A program made the position numbers and the translations under genes. The notes beneath the pieces are model-generated. The model did not search any database. It was not told the origin of the DNA and saw nothing but the letters and a program-made list of their open reading frames with translations. A stretch of DNA of 64,000 nucleotides, taken from assembly GCA_904387375.1 (NCBI GenBank), contig CAJFLE010000003.1, forward strand, positions 105,716 through 169,715. The letters are read 5' to 3'. The DNA is from Candidatus Protoclostridium gallicola. GTDB taxonomy: Bacteria > Bacillota > Clostridia > Christensenellales > Pumilibacteraceae. This document shows, piece after piece, positions 1-6,559 of this stretch. Position 1 is the stretch's first letter. The number at the start of each line of letters is the position of its first letter.

Positions 1-25
1 TCAATGGGTATATGTGCAAAAACAA

Positions 26-64
26 AAGTTTCTCGTAATTTATGTTATTTTTTACGAGAAACTT
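26..64. other. inverted repeat (hairpin)
   Basis: Thirteen-base perfect arms at 26-38 and 52-64 are separated by a 13-base AT-rich loop. It lies downstream of the dapB terminator. It has no clear T tract on the minus strand, so it may serve a neighbouring unit outside the window. Function unknown. Confidence 0.5.
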
Positions 65-92
65 GTCTTAAAGCATTCAGAGAACAGAAAAA

Positions 93-119
93 GAACCCGG
101 ATTTTTTACGTCCGAGTTC
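93..119 (-). terminator. rho-independent terminator of dapB
   Basis: Read on the minus strand, GAACTCGGA and TCCGGGTTC form a 9-bp stem (one G-T pair) with a 9-base loop, followed at once by TTTTT. It sits about 30 bases after the dapB stop codon. Confidence 0.8.
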
Positions 120-148
120 CTGTTTTCCAGGAGTTTTCGTTTTACGCT

Positions 149-895
149 TTATTTTTTAAGAGAAGCGAGATAGTCGCTCATGTCGTACATGCCCGGCGCT
201 TTGCCGATCAGGAACGCGGCGGCCCTGAGCGAGCCGTTCGCGAATATCCTGCGGGACAGCGCGGTGTGCTTTATTTCTATCATTTCGTCGTCGCCGGCGA
301 ACAGGACGGTATGCTCGCCCACTATCGTGCCGCCGCGCACGGCGTGCACGCCTATGTCGCCCTTCCTGCGCCTGCTCTCGCCCTGCCTGCCGTAAACGAT
401 GTCGGGCTCGTAGTCCAGCCCTTCCTTTACGGCGGAAAGCATCTGCAGCGCGGTGCCGGAGGGCGCGTCGACCTTCTGGTTGTGATGCGCCTCGATAATC
501 TCGATGTCGAAGCCGGACAGCGCGGAAGCGAGCACGGGAAGCACGCTCTCGACCACGTTCACGCCCACGCTCATATTGGCGGAGCGGAACACGGGCACTT
601 TCTTCGACAGCGCGTCTATGCGGGCGAGCTGTTCTTCGGAATAGCCCGTCGTGGCGATGACGGCGGGAACGCCGCGCTTTTCGGCGAGCGAAACGACGGC
701 GTCCAGCGTGGCGGGACGGGAGAAGTCGATCACGCAGTCGTAATCTACGGTCACGTCCTCCGCTTTCGTAAATACCGGATACTGTCCGCCGGGGGTCACG
801 TCCAGACCGCCGGCGATCTCAATGCCTTCCGCTTCGGCGGCGGAGGCTATGGCCCTGCCCATTTTTCCGTTTATGCCTACAATGAATATTTTCAT
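149..895 (-). CDS. dapB: 4-hydroxy-tetrahydrodipicolinate reductase
   Basis: DapB reduces the dapA product with NAD(P)H in the diaminopimelate/lysine pathway in the cytosol. The 248-residue protein has normal length for the family. The N-terminal nucleotide-binding loop VGINGKMG is at about 6-13, and the diagnostic active-site block EAHHNQKVDAPSGTA (catalytic His, substrate-binding Lys) is at about 135-149. It starts 16 bases after the stop of the GH95-like gene and has only a weak ribosome binding site, so it is probably co-transcribed with that gene. It is separate from asd-dapA (18-20 kb) and lysA (60 kb), and no riboswitch precedes it. Identification is secure. Confidence 0.96.
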   Translation of the reverse strand: MKIFIVGINGKMGRAIASAAEAEGIEIAGGLDVTPGGQYPVFTKAEDVTVDYDCVIDFSRPATLDAVVSLAEKRGVPAVIATTGYSEEQLARIDALSKKVPVFRSANMSVGVNVVESVLPVLASALSGFDIEIIEAHHNQKVDAPSGTALQMLSAVKEGLDYEPDIVYGRQGESRRRKGDIGVHAVRGGTIVGEHTVLFAGDDEMIEIKHTALSRRIFANGSLRAAAFLIGKAPGMYDMSDYLASLKK

Positions 896-911
896 AATAC
901 CGTTACCCGTG

Positions 912-3299
912 TCAGAATCTTATGTCCAGCGAGATCTGTTTGTTCGCCGGCAGTTTGAGCCCGCTTATGACGGCGGTCTCGGGGTCGAACTTTTCGCCGA
1001 ATTTGCCTGCCTTATACGACGATCCGGCGGGCAGACGGAGGGATATTATCGCCGCCTTGCGCGCCTTTAATTTTATATTCGCGGCGCCCTTGCGCGCGTT
1101 CCACGTCAGGTTGATTTCGGCGCCAACGCGGGTCAGGAATCCGCTTGCGCTGCCGTGGTCGAACTCCTTCGGACGGGCGGGCAGCACGGACACCGTATCG
1201 TCGGTGGACTGCACGAGCATTTCCTGCATGGCGTTGGTCACGCCCATATTTCCTTCGAGCGAATACGGCGCCCACACGTCTTCTCTGCCCACGCCCATGC
1301 CGCGCCAGTCGTTGGCGGCGAACACGAGGTTCTGCATGCTCATGGAGCGCACCATGCGGGTTATGACGTCGTACGCGTCGTCGCCGTCGCCGCCGCGGGC
1401 GAATATGTTGGCATAGTTCGCGAGAGTCGCGGACGTGAACGCTTTGCGCGCGGAGTCGAATTTCTTGTGCGCGGTCAGCGCGAAGGCGCGGACGAGATCG
1501 GGATAAGATCCGCCTACCTCGGTGCCGGGATATAAAGGATAGAACATCGCGGCGGACACGGCCTTGTCGTTGTCGGCGTAGTCGGGGTCGACGTATTCCC
1601 TGACGGTGCCGTCCGAGTTGCAGGCGTACGCGGGCACGGAAGTCAGCATGTACTCCCACTTCTGCACTTCGTCCTTATACAGGCCGGTGGCCTTGCTGCC
1701 TTTTATCAGGTTGGAAAGCAGCTCGCGCACTACGGCGAAGTCGACGGTGGCGTTGCGGGCGATTTTCAGATCCTCCCCGCCCATCGTCCAGTTGCCCGGA
1801 GTGGTGCCGGGGCTGTAAGACGGCGCCGATTCGTATCTGCCGTCCTTGATTTTGAGGAACTCCTCGTAGAACGTCACGACGTCCTTCATGAACGGCATGG
1901 CTTTGGTTTTGAGGAAGCGCTCGTCGCCCGTGAACAGATAATAGTCGTAGAACAGGCGGGAAATCCAGCCGGCGGCGGCTGTGAAATGTATGACCGCCGG
2001 ATCCGTCGTGCCCAGCGCGCCGGTGCCGTGCGCGATCACCGAAGGGATCATTATGCCGCGGCAGCCGTACAGGCGGGAAGCGTTCTTTTTCAGATCGTCG
2101 GTCACCGTCGTATAATAGTTATACACGGAGTTGACGTATTCGCACAGGTTGCCGGCGAAGATCTGGTCGTACATGGCCTGAAGGGAGCCGGACGCGTCTA
2201 TGTTGGATTCGGGCGCCTTGTAATCGCCGCACCACAGTCCGTAAGGCGGGCAGGGCTGCGTCGTCGGAGACGCGCCGCATATAAGAAGGTAGCGGCCGAA
2301 CGCCCACAGTTTCTCGGCGAGCGCGAGCGGCAGTTCCCCGCTCACGAACGTTTTGTCTATGAGTTCGTCCACCGGCGTGTCGCGGCCGTCTGCGTCGAGA
2401 TCGATCTCGGCGGATCCGAACAGGCGCGAATGCAGCGCGGTGTGCTCTTTGAGCAGTTTGTCGTATGTAAGTTTGACCGAGGTCAGCGACGATTTTAAGT
2501 TCTTCCACTCCTTTTCGCGCTGGCTTTCGATGAACGGGCTGAGGAGCACGAGCACTTTTTCCGCGCCCCTTATGGTTATGCCGCCCGTCTGGTCCACCGT
2601 CTGCGTGCCGCCGAAGTGGTTTATGCGCGCCACGCAGCCGAAGTCGGTGCCGTTGTCCGAGCGCGCGGAAAAGTACATAAAGAAGTTCTCGTATTTCACG
2701 TTCACGCCGTCGGGCAGTTTGCTGACGGACACGGGCGTGCGCGCGTTGAACTTATCGTGCATGCCGAGCGAGAACGTCACGTCTATGCTCTTGCTGCCCG
2801 ATTTGGTTATCTCGTAGCACACGAGGCCGTTTGCGCGCGAAACGAACACCGAGCGTTCGTATTTCGTCGCCCCGTCGCGGAACACGACGGATACCTCTCC
2901 GTTTTCCATATTCACGACGCGCTGGTAATCGCGCGCCGGTCTGTCTATCGGCATCGTGACGCGGAAGTCGCACAGCGGCAGCGGATACGACATCAGCGGC
3001 CGGTAGTTCTTGGTTATAAGCGCGCCGGACAGAATGTCCTGGGCGCCGATCGGATTGTTCTCTTCCAGCTTCTTGCGCACCGAAGGAAGTTTGTCGGCGA
3101 CGTCCTGGAGCACGCCGACGTGCCCCTGCCACCACAGGTCGCCGTGGTTTATCATGATTACGTCGTCGCCGGCGCCGCCGTATACGGCCGCGCCAACAAC
3201 GCCGTTGCCGGTCGGCAGCGCTTCGCGCCAGGTGGAACCCCACCACGACGCGGGCTTGTTGAATTTCAATGCGTTTTTGGGTTTTCTGATATTTACCAT
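912..3299 (-). CDS. GH95-like glycoside hydrolase (alpha-L-fucosidase family)
   Basis: The protein is about 795 residues and resembles family GH95 throughout. The N-terminal GNGVVGAAVYGG block (about 30-41) is the family hallmark, followed by a beta-sandwich region. A helical barrel part includes SYSPGTTPGN, and the C-terminal block EGNMGVTNAMQEMLVQS then LPARPKEF matches the GH95 end. Family members remove fucose or galactose from glycans. The catalytic carboxylates are not certain from this reading, because the usual DGNFG reads EGNMG here. There is no signal peptide, so action is probably cytosolic on imported oligosaccharides. The start at 3299 is chosen because GGGGAGG lies 10 bases upstream. 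Substrate is unknown; pairing with dapB downstream is unusual. Confidence 0.8.
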   Translation of the reverse strand: MVNIRKPKNALKFNKPASWWGSTWREALPTGNGVVGAAVYGGAGDDVIMINHGDLWWQGHVGVLQDVADKLPSVRKKLEENNPIGAQDILSGALITKNYRPLMSYPLPLCDFRVTMPIDRPARDYQRVVNMENGEVSVVFRDGATKYERSVFVSRANGLVCYEITKSGSKSIDVTFSLGMHDKFNARTPVSVSKLPDGVNVKYENFFMYFSARSDNGTDFGCVARINHFGGTQTVDQTGGITIRGAEKVLVLLSPFIESQREKEWKNLKSSLTSVKLTYDKLLKEHTALHSRLFGSAEIDLDADGRDTPVDELIDKTFVSGELPLALAEKLWAFGRYLLICGASPTTQPCPPYGLWCGDYKAPESNIDASGSLQAMYDQIFAGNLCEYVNSVYNYYTTVTDDLKKNASRLYGCRGIMIPSVIAHGTGALGTTDPAVIHFTAAAGWISRLFYDYYLFTGDERFLKTKAMPFMKDVVTFYEEFLKIKDGRYESAPSYSPGTTPGNWTMGGEDLKIARNATVDFAVVRELLSNLIKGSKATGLYKDEVQKWEYMLTSVPAYACNSDGTVREYVDPDYADNDKAVSAAMFYPLYPGTEVGGSYPDLVRAFALTAHKKFDSARKAFTSATLANYANIFARGGDGDDAYDVITRMVRSMSMQNLVFAANDWRGMGVGREDVWAPYSLEGNMGVTNAMQEMLVQSTDDTVSVLPARPKEFDHGSASGFLTRVGAEINLTWNARKGAANIKLKARKAAIISLRLPAGSSYKAGKFGEKFDPETAVISGLKLPANKQISLDIRF

Positions 3300-3362
3300 A
3301 GACAATAACCTCCCCGGACGCACGGTCGGAGCGAACCCCTCGCTATCGCCGGATACACGGAT

Positions 3363-3391
3363 ATTATAACAGTAAAGCGATTTTTTGGCAA
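3363..3391 (-). promoter_or_regulatory. sigma-A promoter for the GH95-dapB unit
   Basis: On the minus strand TTGCCA (3391-3386) and TATAAT (3368-3363) are 17 bp apart, about 65 bases before the ATG at 3299. Confidence 0.75.
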
Positions 3392-3464
3392 GCGGATAGT
3401 CCGAATATTCGATATAATTTTCCGGGCGTTTGTTTTACGGTATTTTTCGCGGAAAAACAGTCCC

Positions 3465-3490
3465 GGATACGTGCGGATCAGGGACTGTTT
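3465..3490 (-). terminator. terminator of the sigma factor/VWA operon
   Basis: Ten-base arms AAACAGTCCC and GGGACTGTTT flank a 6-base loop region; on the minus strand the stem ends in a T run (GTTTTT). It lies 50 bases after the VWA stop codon. Confidence 0.75.
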
Positions 3491-3539
3491 GAATTTTCAT
3501 TCATCTTCTGACTTATTTTGCTTGTTTTATGGCAGCGGG

Positions 3540-5075
3540 TCAGCCGGCAGACGCGCCGCCCGGCTCCGCAACCGTATCGTACAGCCCGCTCTCCTTGGCG
3601 AGCGATACGATTTCGCGGAATTCCTGTCTGTACATGTCGCCCGCGATGTAATCTCCCAGATCGTCCAAACGGGCGAGCACGCTGCCGAGCGAAGCGGAGC
3701 CGCGGTACTGCGACTGACGGAGCACGAGAGCGAATTCCGCCACGCAGGCGGCGAACCGGGTATCGTCAGTGCAGGCTTCGTCACCGTCAACGGCGAGCGT
3801 GACTTCGCGGTTTACGTTCCCGGCGTCGCGGTAGCGCACGGCGACGTCGGCGAGCGGGCCGCCCGCCCCGGAATCAACAAGTTCGAGTTCGTACATGACG
3901 GTCACGCAGAGGTTGCTGCCTATCTCGCCCGTGTCCTTTTCGGGATTGTCGAAATCGTCCTCCGAAATAGTTTTCATATCGTAGCCGAGCAGGCGGTAGG
4001 ACGATACGGCGTCGGCATTGAAAGTAACGCCAGCCTTGGCGTCGGAAGCCACGGTGTAGAGGGTGCCGGCAAGTTCCTCGGTGAACACCTTTTCCGCTTC
4101 GAGCTGCGTATCGATATACGAATAGTTGCCGTTGCCGTTCAGCGCGAGCGTCTGCATCAGATCGTCGCGGGTGTTGCCCAGCCCGACGCCGACGACGGAG
4201 AGCGCGATACCGCTCTTCGCTTTGTCCTGAATGAACTCGGTCAGCTGATCGAGATCTGAAATTCCGACGTTGAAATCGCCGTCGGTGAGAATGATCACGC
4301 GGTTATTGCCGCCCTCGGCGCGGTGAGCCTCCGCCTGCTCGTAAGCGCGCTGCAATCCGTCAGAGCCGCTCGTCGAGCCGTACGCCGTAAGCCGCGACAG
4401 CGCGCCGCGTATTTCCGTCTTGCCGCTTTCGGTCGCCGCCGTGCTTTCGAGCACCGTTTCCACGCCGCTCGCATACGTCACTACGGACACCCTGTCCCCG
4501 TCGCCCAGTCCGTCCACGAGTTTGTTCGCGCCGTATTTGACGAGTTCGAGACGGCTCATGCCTTCGTAGCCGTAAACGTAACTGCCCATGGAACCGGAAA
4601 CGTCCACGAGAAGGACGTAGTTCGCGTCGCCGGAAGCAACGGCTTCCTCCGTCCGGATGCCCACGGTCATCAACTTATGTTCGCCGTTCCACGGACAATC
4701 CGAAAGATAAGCGGATACACCGACCGCCTCGCCGTCGGCGGGTGCGGGATAGTCGTAGTCGAAATAGTTGACCATTTCTTCCAGCCGCACCGAATCGGGC
4801 GAAACGGCAAGCCCCTGCTTTATCTGAGCGCGGACAAGCGAGTATCCGGCGGTGTTGCGGTCGAGCGAAAAGTAGGACGACGGCGTTTCGCCTACATCGG
4901 AAAATCCCTGTTCGACGACGCTGTCGTACGCGTAGTTTTCGCCGTCGGCTATCCACGGCGCAGTCGCATAACCGCCGGAACCCTCGTCGGTAGAGCCGTT
5001 AAACCTGCCGCATCCGCAGAGCACGGCAATGACGGTGACGACGCATAATAATACGGATATGATAAGTTTTTTCAT
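3540..5075 (-). CDS. von Willebrand factor A lipoprotein (YfbK-like)
   Basis: The 511-residue protein begins with a lipoprotein-type signal (hydrophobic stretch 4-19, LCGC lipobox near residue 22), so it should be anchored outside the membrane. Residues about 68-112 carry the YfbK-type N-terminal domain (VRLEEMVNYFDYDYP). A VWA domain follows with an intact metal-ion site, DVSGSMG at about 158-164, and ILTDGDFNVG further on. The C-terminal 150 residues match the domain that follows VWA in YfbK proteins. The function of the family is not settled; VWA domains bind partners through a metal ion. It is the third gene after the ECF sigma factor and the membrane protein, with AGGAGG before the ATG. 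Probably the output or sensor of that regulatory unit. Confidence 0.85.
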   Translation of the reverse strand: MKKLIISVLLCVVTVIAVLCGCGRFNGSTDEGSGGYATAPWIADGENYAYDSVVEQGFSDVGETPSSYFSLDRNTAGYSLVRAQIKQGLAVSPDSVRLEEMVNYFDYDYPAPADGEAVGVSAYLSDCPWNGEHKLMTVGIRTEEAVASGDANYVLLVDVSGSMGSYVYGYEGMSRLELVKYGANKLVDGLGDGDRVSVVTYASGVETVLESTAATESGKTEIRGALSRLTAYGSTSGSDGLQRAYEQAEAHRAEGGNNRVIILTDGDFNVGISDLDQLTEFIQDKAKSGIALSVVGVGLGNTRDDLMQTLALNGNGNYSYIDTQLEAEKVFTEELAGTLYTVASDAKAGVTFNADAVSSYRLLGYDMKTISEDDFDNPEKDTGEIGSNLCVTVMYELELVDSGAGGPLADVAVRYRDAGNVNREVTLAVDGDEACTDDTRFAACVAEFALVLRQSQYRGSASLGSVLARLDDLGDYIAGDMYRQEFREIVSLAKESGLYDTVAEPGGASAG

Positions 5076-5153
5076 GCTCTTTTTCCTCCTGACACCATTA
5101 CAACGTCCGTGCCGGCGTTTTGTCCCGCATTTTACGAAAACTTTTTGATTTTT

Positions 5154-5867
5154 TCAGGAATTTTCCGCAAGCAGATTCAAAAGGAAGAATACGGCGCCTT
5201 CGCTGCGGCTCATGACGGTCATATAGCAGTCTGCCGAGGGCAGCGAAAGCCGGGCGTCGGAAACATATTCCCCGTTAACGTACTGCGTCGAATACGTATA
5301 GGAACGGCCGGCGGCAGAACCTTCGTAGGGCAGCCGCTCATACGTTTTGAATTCTTCGGGAATACTCTCTCCGCCCGTAAGATCGATGTAAAGATCTCCT
5401 TCCCAAAAGAAAGTATCGTACAGATATTTCAGGCTCGCGCCTATGAGAACGTCCTCCCCGTCAACGGAGTAGAGCGTATAGTCCGCCTGCGCGTTGTCCG
5501 CCCATTCGAAGGGCTCGAGCGCGCTCATAACCCCGCCGTACGTCTGCGAAAGACCGGCGTACGTCGCTTCTTCCGTCTGCGCCGACGAAAGCGCGTAGTA
5601 CGAAGCGGCTCCGGACGGCGCTTCGGGCGACGGAGACTCGTCGCCGCGCATTCCGAACACTATACCCACGGAAACGATGCAGGCGACGAGAAGGCACGCG
5701 AAAGCGGAAGCGGCTTTCAGGAAAATCACTCCTCCGCTTCTTTCGCGCACCGACCGGGAAAGCGCGCGCTTTGCCTGCGTCAGATCGCAGTGCGGCGCCT
5801 CGCAGCCTTCGAAGTATTCGTCGAACGCACGTCCGATTGTTTCGTCTTTTTTCATCTTCTTCATCAT
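5154..5867 (-). CDS. single-pass membrane protein, candidate anti-sigma factor
   Basis: The 237-residue product has a charged cytosolic part of about 45 residues, one membrane helix at about 47-71, and an extracellular domain of about 165 residues with no family I recognise. Position directly after an ECF sigma gene (10-base gap) and this one-helix topology are typical of anti-sigma factors. The N-terminal part lacks the HxxxCxxC zinc motif of the ZAS class, although it has a CEAPHC stretch near residues 22-27. Several ATG codons occur at the start, so the exact first residue is uncertain. The role is inferred from context only. Confidence 0.6.
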   Translation of the reverse strand: MMKKMKKDETIGRAFDEYFEGCEAPHCDLTQAKRALSRSVRERSGGVIFLKAASAFACLLVACIVSVGIVFGMRGDESPSPEAPSGAASYYALSSAQTEEATYAGLSQTYGGVMSALEPFEWADNAQADYTLYSVDGEDVLIGASLKYLYDTFFWEGDLYIDLTGGESIPEEFKTYERLPYEGSAAGRSYTYSTQYVNGEYVSDARLSLPSADCYMTVMSRSEGAVFFLLNLLAENS

Positions 5868-5877
5868 TACAACGTTT

Positions 5878-6429
5878 TTACTCCCCCTTTTGTCCCTCTG
5901 AGAGCAAAATACGCAATTTTTCTTCGGCGGAAGCCGTCTGCCGCTGCACCGCGGACTTGCTTATTCCCGTTTCCTTTGCGATCTCGCGCACCGTAAAGTC
6001 AAGATAGTAGCGATAATAAATCAGCCTGCGCTCGTCCGGAGTCAGCGTGCGTACGGCGGTTTCGAGCGCTGCCGCGCGCTCGATGCGCGCGGGGTCGTAC
6101 CGTTCGTCGGTAAGGTGAAAGAACGCGTCGATATCCTCTTCGGCGCGCCTTTTTCTCCAGCGCAGATAATCGAAAGCGCAGTTGCGGACGATGCGCATGA
6201 CGAATGCATAGCCGTTCGTGCCCGGGCGGTAGCCTCTTATACCGCCGGCGAGCTTGACGAAGCTGTCGCTCACGACGTCCTCGGCGTCTGCGGCGTTTTT
6301 GACTATGCCGCGGGCGAGCGCGAACATACGCCCGGAAATGCGGAAATAAATGCCGTCGAGGGCATCCGCGTCGCCGCCGCGCAGCGCCTGCAAAAGTTTA
6401 TTGAGTTGTTCCAGTTCCGCAGGCTCCAT
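5878..6429 (-). CDS. ECF-family RNA polymerase sigma factor
   Basis: About 183 residues. Region 2 includes DAEDVVSDSFVKLA and AFVMRIVRNCAFDYLRWRKRR; region 4 ends in a helix-turn-helix (LDFTVREIAKETGISKSAVQ). The protein directs RNA polymerase to a small regulon, usually including its own operon. The ATG at 6429 is preceded by GAGGAG at a short distance; a TTG at 6459 is an alternative. It leads the operon with the membrane protein and the VWA lipoprotein, suggesting an envelope-stress or surface-signal circuit. The target promoter cannot be deduced from one copy. Confidence 0.9.
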   Translation of the reverse strand: MEPAELEQLNKLLQALRGGDADALDGIYFRISGRMFALARGIVKNAADAEDVVSDSFVKLAGGIRGYRPGTNGYAFVMRIVRNCAFDYLRWRKRRAEEDIDAFFHLTDERYDPARIERAAALETAVRTLTPDERRLIYYRYYLDFTVREIAKETGISKSAVQRQTASAEEKLRILLSEGQKGE

Positions 6430-6465
6430 CTCTCCTCGCCGGCCGTCCGTGACGGTCAAAACGGC

Positions 6466-6495
6466 AAAGAGCGGATTACACCGAACCCGCTCTTT
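6466..6495 (-). terminator. probable terminator after the M28-like gene
   Basis: Nine-base arms AAAGAGCGG and CCGCTCTTT with a 12-base loop lie between the M28-like gene and the sigma factor. The T tract on the minus strand is interrupted (GCCGTTTT), so termination may be partial and the sigma operon could receive read-through. Confidence 0.5.
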
Positions 6496-6559
6496 TTCCG
6501 AATTGCTTTCGCATTATATGTGTTGTTATGGGTTCTGCCTCCTCTGTCGGCAGAGAGCG

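Noticed and set aside
6450..6459. TTGACC near the ECF sigma start as a -35 box
   Set aside because: No -10 box at suitable distance before the gene; more likely the alternative TTG start codon or chance.
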